This document shows positions 1-6,450 of a stretch of DNA of 7,650 nucleotides, one piece after another; within the stretch, counting starts at the first letter, position 1; each line of letters starts with the position of its first letter. The position numbers and the translations under genes were made by a program. This DNA is from Candidatus Brocadiaceae bacterium (GTDB lineage Bacteria; Planctomycetota; Brocadiia; SM23-32): positions 1 through 7,650 of the forward strand of contig PUNP01000355.1 in assembly GCA_003551785.1 (NCBI GenBank). Direction: 5' to 3'. Below the pieces are notes generated by a model that saw only the letters and a program-made list of their open reading frames with translations, did no database searches and was not told the DNA's origin.

Positions 1-579
1 AGACTGGTGGAAAACCTGGCATTTCAGGTTATCTGCAAGATAGCGGCCAATCAAAATTTTCTGCGCTGGATACATATCGAACGCGAGTTGGTTTCCCGAC
101 GTTTTGCCGACAAGCTCCAGGCCGCGATTGATGACCTGGAGCTGGGAGTTGAACTGGTCTATGCCGGCCTGCCGTCAGTTCACCCGCCGGCGGGCGTAAG
201 CCAGGCTTTTGCCTCCGTCATCAACGCCTATGAGAAAAAGGAAACCAAGATTAATCAAGGCGAGCGTGACGCGATCATGATGGTGAAATCGGCGGAAGGT
301 GAAGCTGCCGAGCTGCTCAACAGAGCGCAGGCTTATGCCTATGAACTCAAGCAGGTCTCGGAAGCCGAGCATCACCAATTTAATGTCAGATTGCAGTCTT
401 TTCTCAAAGCTCCGGAAGTCTATCGCTTCCGGCAGTATTTTTCTGCTGCGGAGGATGTCTTCGCAGGGCATCAAATATACATCGTTCCTGTGACGGAAAA
501 GGAAGTTAATATTATTGATATGAAAGGTAGACGTGGTACAGATATACTCGATATAGACCTGGAGGGCTCTACAAGATGA
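1..579 (+). CDS. hflK: HflK-like SPFH protein, C-terminal part (truncated by left edge)
   Basis: The reading frame is open from base 1 to the TGA at 577-579, so the true start lies outside the window; the GTG at 7 is internal, not a start. The visible 192 residues match the C-terminal half of HflK. The end of the SPFH domain (LGVELVYAGLPSVHPP, near residues 46-62) is followed by the 'PP..V..AF..V..A' step, then an Ala/Glu-rich coiled coil (about 78-125), then the HflK-type closing segment (APEVYRFRQYFSAAEDVF, about 139-156). HflK is a membrane-anchored protein that pairs with HflC and modulates the FtsH protease. The next gene is hflC-like and its ATG overlaps this stop, so the two are very likely translationally coupled. 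The transmembrane anchor and most of the SPFH domain are not visible. Family assignment is firm; function as an FtsH modulator is inferred from homologues. Confidence 0.85.
   Translation, partial: RLVENLAFQVICKIAANQNFLRWIHIERELVSRRFADKLQAAIDDLELGVELVYAGLPSVHPPAGVSQAFASVINAYEKKETKINQGERDAIMMVKSAEGEAAELLNRAQAYAYELKQVSEAEHHQFNVRLQSFLKAPEVYRFRQYFSAAEDVFAGHQIYIVPVTEKEVNIIDMKGRRGTDILDIDLEGSTR
561..565 (+). promoter_or_regulatory. Shine-Dalgarno site for the hflC-like gene
   Basis: GGAGG lies inside the end of the upstream HflK-like gene, 10 nt before the ATG at 576. This supports the ATG that overlaps the upstream TGA (ATGA, 576-579) as the true start and fits coupled translation of the HflK/HflC pair. 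Confidence 0.7.
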
Positions 580-1664
580 AGGAAAATAAAGTGACAGTTG
601 TTATAGTAGGGATTGCTTTTTTGCTGATGTGTGCGTATGTATTTATGTTTCAAGTCCGGACAACCGAGATGGCCATACATTACCGTCCACCCGGTACCGT
701 CCATCGCGTGATTAATGCAGTTGCGGAAGACGGTGAAGGTGCTCAGGATGCTTCCGGCCTGTATTTCCGCCTTCCCTATCCCATCGATCAAGTCAGAAGA
801 TTTGATAAAAGAATACGTGTTATTGACGGGCCTCTTGCTCAGACTCAACTGCAGGATGAATGGCAGGTCATCGTTTCGATCTCCGCCCCATGGCGGCTCG
901 CTGACCCTGTTTTATTCGAGCAAAACCTGGGCGGCAATGTTGATGTCGCCAGCCAGCACCTGCGCGATATAATCTTCAGTGAGACGTCCAATGCCATTTC
1001 CGACCTGACGTTCAGGAACCTTGTCTCGACGAACGCCGATGATCTTAAATTCGAAGAAATGGAGAAAAAAATACGAGATGGAGCACGAGCATCAATTGAG
1101 GCACAGGGATACGGTATCGAACTGCTTGATTTTGGCATTCGGCGTATCGCTATACCTGAAACAACAACCGAGGAAGTTTTTGAGCGCATGAAGGCCGAAC
1201 GCGAACGCGTCGCCGAAACATATCTTGCCGAAGGACGCTCACGGCAGCAGGAAATTATCGCCGAGGCCGAGCGCGAGGCTCAGAACATCCGGGCCGAAGC
1301 GATGGCCGAAGCAAAGCGTATCGAGAGCGAGGGCGAAGAGATCGAGGCCCAGTTCTACGAAGACTTTGCCAGAGCGCCGGAACTGGCTATTTATCTCAGA
1401 AGACTTGAATCCATAAGAAATATCGCAGAAAGGGCCAGGGAAGAAGGTTCGCCGATCAGCTTCGTGCTCGATACGAAAAGTGAACCGCTCTCGGTGCTTT
1501 ATTCCGGCCCGGGCGGTGATTTTGGAGCAATTGATCCGATCCAGCGTGCGATCAGCGACGTATCCGAGAATGATAACGACAACGGTGAGGCCGATGTCAT
1601 AGATGATGTTCCGGATACCGAAAACGGAAATGATACAGGAAATGAAGATACAATTTCAGAGTAA
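576..1664 (+). CDS. hflC: HflC-like SPFH/prohibitin-family membrane protein
   Basis: This 362-residue protein has a short cytoplasmic N-terminus and one transmembrane helix (about residues 6-25, VTVVIVGIAFLLMCAYVFMF). An SPFH domain follows to about residue 200. A long charged coiled coil (about 203-260) then contains the HflC hallmark 'VFERMKAERERVAETYLAEG' (201-220) and Ala/Glu-rich repeats. The segment 'APELAIYLRRLESIRN' and the 'FVLDTKSEPLSVLY' strand (296-309) correspond to the conserved HflC C-terminus. After about residue 328 comes an acidic Asp/Asn/Glu tail of about 35 residues that I do not associate with ordinary HflC. HflC partners HflK in a membrane-anchored ring around FtsH. The start is fixed by the ATGA overlap and the GGAGG at 561. 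It is clearly cotranscribed with the preceding gene. Whether it acts on FtsH or organises a membrane patch in this organism is inference. Confidence 0.9.
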   Translation: MKENKVTVVIVGIAFLLMCAYVFMFQVRTTEMAIHYRPPGTVHRVINAVAEDGEGAQDASGLYFRLPYPIDQVRRFDKRIRVIDGPLAQTQLQDEWQVIVSISAPWRLADPVLFEQNLGGNVDVASQHLRDIIFSETSNAISDLTFRNLVSTNADDLKFEEMEKKIRDGARASIEAQGYGIELLDFGIRRIAIPETTTEEVFERMKAERERVAETYLAEGRSRQQEIIAEAEREAQNIRAEAMAEAKRIESEGEEIEAQFYEDFARAPELAIYLRRLESIRNIAERAREEGSPISFVLDTKSEPLSVLYSGPGGDFGAIDPIQRAISDVSENDNDNGEADVIDDVPDTENGNDTGNEDTISE

Positions 1665-1693
1665 TATACTGTTCTCCATATTTTAATTATAAC

Positions 1694-1700
1694 AGAGGGA
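1694..1700 (+). promoter_or_regulatory. Shine-Dalgarno site for the second HflK-like gene
   Basis: AGAGGGA stands 10 nt before the ATG at 1711, in the 46-bp A/T-rich gap after the hflC-like stop. It supports the 1711 start over the out-of-frame ATGs just downstream. Confidence 0.5.
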
Positions 1701-1710
1701 AATATCTGGA

Positions 1711-2967
1711 ATGAATGATGAAAATAAAAGAGATGAAGAAGTAAATAGCGGGCAAACGCCAGTGCGGGCCGAAGCCGCCGGAGCGTCCCCGGGGCCTCAA
1801 AAAGAAGACGTCGCGCATAAAGCCCTGTCCGACGCGCTGAATGTCAGCTTCAGGTTCCTTAAAATCGGCATGGTCATCCTTATTGTGATCTATCTCATGC
1901 AGGGCTGGTTCTATGTTCCGCGCGACCGTGTCGCAATTAAACTGAGTTTAGGACGACCGGTCGAAGTGAATCTTCGGCGCGGGCGTGGCACCGGATTTGT
2001 AATGGATTCGGAAAGCGGATGGCATTTTGCCTGGCCGTGGCAGGAGATCGTCTGGCTTTCACTCGAACAGCAAACCCTTGATCTCGATACGGAATTTGCG
2101 CGCGGAGGGCGGATGCCGTCTGAGGAGCGGAGACAGGCGGAAAGGGGGAGCCTGAGTTTGCATGAAGATAATTACCTCCTCACCGGTGATGTCAATATTA
2201 TTCACATGGGGCTGCGTGCACGGTATAGAATCCGAAGCGACCAGCAAGGCGCTTTCGATTACGCTTTCCGGTTCCGTTCGCATGACGAAGAACCGGAAGA
2301 GCATTTGAAGCATTTAGTGACCCCCGAAGAAATGCTGCAGCGAATTGTCATACGTGCGGCTACGGAAATAGTCAGCAATTGGGAAGTGCTTGAAGTGCGT
2401 CGTAAACGTCGCGTGCTGGAACTTGATACCGATGAGGGACCCGCTTATATGCGCCTTTCCTTGTATGAGGAAATCGAAAATCGCACACAGAAATACCTGC
2501 GTGCCTTTGAAGAGGTGAACGGATTCTCTATCGGGATTGATCTTGTTGCTATAGAGCCTGTCGGCGACCCGGAGGTTCCCACTGAGGTGCGTCCGCATTT
2601 CGATATGGCTCTGGATGCGGAAAGCCAGAAGGACACCTTAATTCAGGAAGCACGCCGTGAGGCTACCAGTATCGTTCAGGCTGCCACAGGTGATCGCGCT
2701 GAGATCATAGCCCGTGCCGAAGCGTATAAAACCCGCGTGGTCTCCAGCGCCGAAGCCGATGCTCAGATGCTCGAGAAGCTGATACCTATATACCACCATT
2801 CCCCGGAAAGAGCGGCCATACTCAGGGAGTGGCATTATGGCAGGATGGTCAATGAACTTTTAGGAATGGCTAAAGGCTCGTTCGTCTTGCACGGCGAGAG
2901 CGAAACGACCGGAAGGGAACTGTGGCTGGAACTCGCACCCCAGCGCACCCGACGAGAAGAAGACTGA
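1711..2967 (+). CDS. second HflK-like SPFH protein (paralogue)
   Basis: The 418-residue product begins with a disordered, charged N-terminus of about 45 residues (Pro/Ala/Glu-rich), as HflK proteins often do. A single transmembrane helix follows (about 48-65, RFLKIGMVILIVIYLMQGWF). The SPFH domain includes 'YLLTGDVNIIHMGLRARYRI' (155-174), the HflK signature in which the 'LTGDxNI' strand precedes the core. The coiled coil begins at 'VPTEVRPHFDMALDAESQKD' (289-308) and continues with 'EAYKTRVVSSAEADAQ' (337-352). The C-terminus has the HflK-type 'SPERAAILREWHYGRMVNEL' (364-383). It is therefore the same family as the truncated first gene, giving the order HflK, HflC, HflK. Two hydrophilic stretches (about 128-152 and 186-205) look like family-specific insertions. 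It probably shares a membrane complex with its neighbours, but its distinct role is unknown. I leave the symbol blank because it is the extra copy. Confidence 0.85.
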   Translation: MNDENKRDEEVNSGQTPVRAEAAGASPGPQKEDVAHKALSDALNVSFRFLKIGMVILIVIYLMQGWFYVPRDRVAIKLSLGRPVEVNLRRGRGTGFVMDSESGWHFAWPWQEIVWLSLEQQTLDLDTEFARGGRMPSEERRQAERGSLSLHEDNYLLTGDVNIIHMGLRARYRIRSDQQGAFDYAFRFRSHDEEPEEHLKHLVTPEEMLQRIVIRAATEIVSNWEVLEVRRKRRVLELDTDEGPAYMRLSLYEEIENRTQKYLRAFEEVNGFSIGIDLVAIEPVGDPEVPTEVRPHFDMALDAESQKDTLIQEARREATSIVQAATGDRAEIIARAEAYKTRVVSSAEADAQMLEKLIPIYHHSPERAAILREWHYGRMVNELLGMAKGSFVLHGESETTGRELWLELAPQRTRREED

Positions 2968-2982
2968 AACAACAACCGTTTT

Positions 2983-2988
2983 TATAAT
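2983..2988 (+). promoter_or_regulatory. possible -10 element upstream of the P1B-ATPase (weak)
   Basis: A perfect TATAAT sits in the 43-bp A/T-rich gap between the second HflK-like gene and the metal ATPase. I find no reasonable -35 hexamer 16-18 bp upstream, where the sequence is the end of the preceding gene. Any 70-bp A/T-rich run could give this by chance. It is listed only because it would let the pump be expressed apart from the SPFH genes. Confidence 0.15.
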
Positions 2989-3010
2989 AAAAATATTACG
3001 AGGCTACAAT

Positions 3011-5002
3011 ATGGAGAATACAGAACATCATGACTATGATTTAGATGTTGAGCATGGCAGAGGGCCAATGCATGACCACGAGCATGTGGGTTCCCTACAA
3101 ACCCGCTTGGTTATAACTTTAATCGGTGGCCTGCTCATACTCAACAGTTTTATCGCGGATCATTTTCTCTTTGTGGGACAGGAGGAAATCGGCTCCATCA
3201 GCGCGCTGATAGGCGCTTTAATCGTCGGATTGCCTATTCTTATAGGCGGTTTCAAGGAGATGAGCCGCGGGCGTATGCATATGTCGACGTTAGTTGCTAT
3301 TGCCGTGCTGGCCGCCTTTGTGCTCGCCGACTACAGGGTCGCCGGTATTGTGGCGTTCTTTATGCTCATCGCTACCCTCATCGAAGAACAGACAGCCGCC
3401 GGTGCCAGAGAATCCGTCGAAAAATTGATGCGCTTTCAGCCGAACAAGGCGGAACTGATAAGCGGAGAGGTTGTGGACGTGACCCAACTGCAAAAAGGAG
3501 ACCGGATCAGGCTCCGCCCGGGTGACCGCGTTCCGGCCGATGGTAAAATTATCAGCGGCGAAACTGCTATTAATGAAGCCACGATTACCGGTGAGTCCCT
3601 GCCCGCCGATAAAAGTGTCGGCGATGAAGTTTTTGCCGGAACACATAACCTGACCGGTGCACTCGAAGTCGAAGTGGTAAGCACCGGTGAAGATACTACA
3701 CTCGGCAAAGTGAAAAGGCTCATTCTGGAAGCTGAAGGAACTAAAACCAAGTTGATGCAGCTTATTGACCGGTATGCGCAGTGGTACACTCCCGTTATCC
3801 TCATGCTTGCAGCTATCGTCGGGGTGTTTACCAGGGACCCCGAACGAGTGATAACCGTCCTTGTTATTGCCTGTCCGTGTGCGTTCGTATTGGCTACTCC
3901 GACCGCTATGGTTGCAGGGCTGACAGCAGCGGCTCGGTTGGGGATATTAATCAAGAATGTCACCCACCTCGAATCAGCCGGAGATATCACGGCCATTGTT
4001 TTCGATAAGACAGGAACATTAACGACCGGCCAGCTTACCGTAACGAGCCTGAATCCTGTTGAAGAAACGGAAGGAACAGAGTTGCTGAGGGCCGCCGGAA
4101 GCCTCGAACAAAATTCCCGTCACCCCGTCGCTAAAGCGGTGACCGCTATAGCGAAGAAGGCCAAACTCAAACTGCTTGATACCGATGGGCTGGAGGAAGT
4201 CGCCGGCAAAGGCGTCAAGGGGAAAGTTGACGGCAGTGAAGTATTTGTCGGACGTGCTTCCTGGCTCAAAGAAGAAGGTGTTGATATGGCGCCTGCAGAG
4301 ACCGATGAGCATCTGGAAGAAGTTTCCGGACTCAGCCTGCTGTATGTCGCTAAAGACGGCCGGTATCTGGGCTGGATAGGCTTGGAAGACCGGGCACGCG
4401 AGGAGGCCAAACATGCCACCGCGCAACTCAGGGAACTCGGCACGGAACGCCTCACGATGCTCACAGGTGACCGATGGAGTGTTGCTAAGAAGGTCGCTAA
4501 AGAACTGGGGTGCACTGACGTTCAGGCGGAATGCCTGCCGGAACAAAAGCTTCACTTAGTTGAGAACATGCAAAAAGAAGGACATACCGTGGCAGTCGTT
4601 GGCGACGGTGTTAATGACGCTCCGGCGCTGGCCGCCGGGAACCTCGGCATCGCTATGGGGGCCGCCGGCAGTGATGTCGCTATCGGAAGTGCTTCTATCG
4701 CGCTTTTGAACAACGACCTTGAGCGTTTGCCGATGCTGATAACATTGTCAAGGAAGCTGCGCAGCCTGATTACTCAGAACCTTTTGATCGGTGGTGCGTT
4801 CGTCGTCATCGGCTCGGGACTGGCCAGTTTCGGATATTTCGGCCCGATCGCCGCCGCTATCCTGCATAATATCAGCTCATTCATCGTCATTTTCAATAGT
4901 GCAAGGCTTGTGAGATTCGAAGAGGCCCGCACGGAAGCCGAAAAAGCAAAAGCCGAGGCCGAGACCGACACCCAAGCCCCGCAGCCGGCGCCGGTAGCGT
5001 AG
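3011..5002 (+). CDS. P1B-type heavy-metal-translocating ATPase
   Basis: This 663-residue membrane pump couples ATP hydrolysis to export of a transition metal. Motifs in order: the actuator-domain TGES (193-196); the transmembrane metal-site CPC (288-290); the phosphorylation site DKTGT (Asp332); the P1B-specific HP (371-372) with the GxG (399-401); TGD (485-487); and GDGVNDAP (531-538). About eight helices fit: 31-50, 62-82, 92-108, 110-125, 258-275, 279-300, 586-606 and 608-628. There is no HMA domain and no CxxC; instead the N-terminus has eight His within the first 25 residues. Helix 8 carries 'LHNISSFIVIFNSARL' (618-633), where Zn/Cd pumps normally have a key Asp and Co-type pumps have HEG. 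The metal is therefore undetermined, and Cu seems unlikely because the usual M7/M8 Cu ligands are absent. The C-terminus ends in a Lys/Ala/Glu tail. The ACGAGG at 2998-3003 is a plausible ribosome site. Confidence 0.93.
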   Translation: MENTEHHDYDLDVEHGRGPMHDHEHVGSLQTRLVITLIGGLLILNSFIADHFLFVGQEEIGSISALIGALIVGLPILIGGFKEMSRGRMHMSTLVAIAVLAAFVLADYRVAGIVAFFMLIATLIEEQTAAGARESVEKLMRFQPNKAELISGEVVDVTQLQKGDRIRLRPGDRVPADGKIISGETAINEATITGESLPADKSVGDEVFAGTHNLTGALEVEVVSTGEDTTLGKVKRLILEAEGTKTKLMQLIDRYAQWYTPVILMLAAIVGVFTRDPERVITVLVIACPCAFVLATPTAMVAGLTAAARLGILIKNVTHLESAGDITAIVFDKTGTLTTGQLTVTSLNPVEETEGTELLRAAGSLEQNSRHPVAKAVTAIAKKAKLKLLDTDGLEEVAGKGVKGKVDGSEVFVGRASWLKEEGVDMAPAETDEHLEEVSGLSLLYVAKDGRYLGWIGLEDRAREEAKHATAQLRELGTERLTMLTGDRWSVAKKVAKELGCTDVQAECLPEQKLHLVENMQKEGHTVAVVGDGVNDAPALAAGNLGIAMGAAGSDVAIGSASIALLNNDLERLPMLITLSRKLRSLITQNLLIGGAFVVIGSGLASFGYFGPIAAAILHNISSFIVIFNSARLVRFEEARTEAEKAKAEAETDTQAPQPAPVA

Positions 5003-5015
5003 GGCGGTGAAGGTT

Positions 5016-5098
5016 GTGCTGTGATTTCAGGCAAGTCATGATGACCACGGGGAAAAGCCCGTGGAGAAAAGACGGGAAGTGCTCGAAATCATATGCAC
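5016..5098 (+). other. structured intergenic RNA element, long-range stem enclosing a hairpin
   Basis: Bases 5016-5028 (GTGCTGTGATTTC) can pair with 5085-5098 (GAAATCATATGCAC) to form 13 pairs: 4 GC-rich outer pairs, then T5020-A5093 past one bulged base, then 8 pairs including one G-T wobble. The enclosed 56 nt hold a separate perfect hairpin at 5045-5064. The gap is the only sizeable non-coding stretch in the window and sits between the metal ATPase and the ABC transporter genes. No U-run follows either stem, so it does not look like an intrinsic terminator. GCAC at 5095-5098 could instead pair with GTGC at 5079-5082, so two alternative folds exist. I do not recognise a known riboswitch or ribozyme consensus. 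It could be a leader element of the ABC genes, an mRNA-stabilising 3' end of the ATPase transcript, or chance pairing. Confidence 0.4.
5045..5064 (+). repeat. perfect 7-bp inverted repeat (hairpin)
   Basis: CCACGGG (5045-5051) and CCCGTGG (5058-5064) are exact reverse complements around the 6-nt loop GAAAAG. The stem is GC-rich and would be stable, but it is followed by AGAAAAGACGGG rather than a U-tract on the + strand, and there is no T-run on the other side for the - strand either. It is nested inside the longer stem of 5016-5098. Confidence 0.6.
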
Positions 5099-5105
5099 TA
5101 ATACT

Positions 5106-5143
5106 GAGGAGATAGCAAATTATTGAAGCAAATAAATCAATAA
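5106..5143 (+). other. orphan Shine-Dalgarno with possible 6-codon leader ORF
   Basis: GAGGAG at 5106-5111 is one of the best Shine-Dalgarno-like strings in the window, yet it lies 47 nt before the ABC ATPase start and so cannot serve it directly. Eleven nt downstream, a TTG at 5123 opens a six-codon frame (MKQINQ) ending at TAA 5141-5143. This might be a leader peptide or simply coincidence in purine-rich DNA. Confidence 0.15.
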
Positions 5144-5158
5144 AAGTACGGTAAAGCC

Positions 5159-6394
5159 ATGCAAAAAGTTATACAAACAATTGAATTGACAAAAATTTAC
5201 AAAGACTTTTGGGGAAGAGGGCATGTTCGGGCTTTGGATGGATTGAACCTTGATGTAAATCAAGGGGAGGTCGTCGGGCTGTTAGGCCCCAACGGTTCGG
5301 GCAAAACCACTGCCGTTAAATTACTCCTCGGGTTGCTCTTTCCTACAAAAGGGGTTGTGCATGTTTTCGGCAAATCACCTCGTGATCTCGACGTCAAAGA
5401 AAAAATCGGATATATGCCTGAAGATTCACATCTGTATGATTATCTTAATGCGAAAGAAACGCTGGATTTTTTCGGACGGCTTTTCGGATTAGGACGTGAG
5501 GATCGGGCCAAAAGGGCTGATGCTCTTATTGATATGGTGGGTTTAAGCCGCGCAAGAAATCGGCCTGTCGGCGAATTCTCCAAGGGAATGGCACGCCGTA
5601 TCGGATTGGCTCAGGCATTGATAAACGACCCCGACCTGCTGATCCTTGATGAGCCGACGACCGGACTCGACCCGATCGGTGCACGGGAAATGAAGGACCT
5701 TATCGCTACACTCAAAGAACGCGGCAAAACTGTATTCTTATGCAGCCACCTGCTGTCCGATGTCGAACAAATCTGTGACAGAATTGCTATCCTTTATGGA
5801 GGTAAGATGCGGGTGCACGGGACGGTCAACGAACTTTTGACTGAATCGAAAACTCTGCAGATGAAAATGCCTCCTATACCATCTGAAGGGCTCGAAGAAC
5901 TGAAAGCTGTTATCAGAAAATTCAGTCACGATTACACCGATGTAGAAATTAGCCATGCGGAACGCCGTTTGGAGGATTTCTTCCTAAAAGTAGTGGAGGA
6001 GGCTAAAAAGGAACATTTGGTTACCGCCGGTGCGGAGAAGGGGACGGGAGCGGCGGAATTCCTCTCTAAAGCTGAGGAAGAACCTGAGTCTATTATCCGT
6101 AACCTGACTAAAGCCGGTAAAAAAGACAGTATTGACGCTGAGGAAGACAGTGAAAAGCGTGTCAGTGAACCAGAGCCGGTTGAAAAGGAAGATGTGGATT
6201 TGATCGAACGACTCGCTTCAAATAAATTAGACAGCGATGAAAATGAATACGAAAAGGATAAAGATAAAATCGATCAAGATTACGATGAAGGTCCCGAGGA
6301 ACGCTTGGATATGCTCGAAGAACTTATTAGACGTGGACATCAACAGCAGGAGGAATCTGAAGAAAAGACAAATGATTCAGATGAAAAGGAATAA
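5159..6394 (+). CDS. ABC transporter ATP-binding protein with long acidic C-terminal tail
   Basis: This is a 411-residue nucleotide-binding subunit of an ABC-2-type transporter. Walker A is GPNGSGKT (43-50). The Q-loop region reads GYMPEDS (84-90), with Glu at the usual Gln, a frequent variant in this subfamily. The signature is FSKGM (140-144) in place of LSGGQ, Walker B is LLILDEP (160-166), the D-loop is GLDP (169-172) and the switch His is 197. The 'RRLEDFFLKVV' segment (269-279) is the usual end of such proteins. From about residue 285 to 411 there is an extra Glu/Asp/Lys-rich tail with two possible short helices (347-357, 381-397). I place the start at 5159 because the family N-terminus (TIELTKIYKDF) begins right after it and in-frame stops lie just upstream. 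There is no good Shine-Dalgarno; the leader is A/T-rich and probably unstructured. It powers the permease encoded next; the substrate is unknown. Confidence 0.93.
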   Translation: MQKVIQTIELTKIYKDFWGRGHVRALDGLNLDVNQGEVVGLLGPNGSGKTTAVKLLLGLLFPTKGVVHVFGKSPRDLDVKEKIGYMPEDSHLYDYLNAKETLDFFGRLFGLGREDRAKRADALIDMVGLSRARNRPVGEFSKGMARRIGLAQALINDPDLLILDEPTTGLDPIGAREMKDLIATLKERGKTVFLCSHLLSDVEQICDRIAILYGGKMRVHGTVNELLTESKTLQMKMPPIPSEGLEELKAVIRKFSHDYTDVEISHAERRLEDFFLKVVEEAKKEHLVTAGAEKGTGAAEFLSKAEEEPESIIRNLTKAGKKDSIDAEEDSEKRVSEPEPVEKEDVDLIERLASNKLDSDENEYEKDKDKIDQDYDEGPEERLDMLEELIRRGHQQQEESEEKTNDSDEKE

Positions 6395-6450
6395 TGATGC
6401 AGCTGGGAATAGGACACATTTTTCGACAAATTTTAGACTGCAATGATTAA
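6394..6450 (+). CDS. possible bridging mini-ORF between ABC ATPase and permease
   Basis: The ATG at 6394 shares its A with the ATPase stop (TAATG) and opens an 18-codon frame, MMQLGIGHIFRQILDCND, ending at TAA 6448-6450. That stop overlaps the permease start region (ATG at 6443, in ATGATTAA). AAGGA at 6386-6390 lies 6 nt before a second in-frame ATG at 6397, a fair ribosome site. In contrast, the permease ATG at 6443 has no Shine-Dalgarno of its own. The arrangement is what a translational-coupling peptide would look like, but 18 codons is too short to exclude chance. I know of no family for the peptide. An alternative is a remnant of an older permease N-terminus put out of frame. Confidence 0.3.
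   Translation: MMQLGIGHIFRQILDCND

Noticed and set aside
7..9. GTG as start of the first gene
   Set aside because: The frame is open upstream to base 1 and the protein would lack the membrane anchor and most of the SPFH domain, so this is an internal Val codon of a gene cut by the edge.
1665..1710. Promoter in the gap before the second HflK-like gene (TATAAC at 1688-1693)
   Set aside because: No -35-like hexamer at proper spacing; A/T-rich gap makes a partial -10 match likely by chance.
3436..3996. Long open frame of 186 codons on the - strand inside the P1B ATPase
   Set aside because: It lies wholly within a well-supported gene, has Ser/Thr/Val-rich content typical of an antisense shadow, and shows no domain.
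4019..4555. Open frame of 178 codons on the - strand inside the P1B ATPase
   Set aside because: Antisense to the conserved phosphorylation and nucleotide domains, with no recognisable family or ribosome site.
5045..5075. Rho-independent terminator after the metal ATPase
   Set aside because: The stem is good but followed by AGAAAAGACGGG with no U-run.
5037..5098. Hammerhead ribozyme-like core: ATGATGA before a stable stem, then AGAAA, and CTC before the closing stem
   Set aside because: The invariant C of CUGAUGA is A here, ten extra bases lie between the outer stem and the core, an extra A precedes GAAA, and no convincing stem III forms in 5070-5081.
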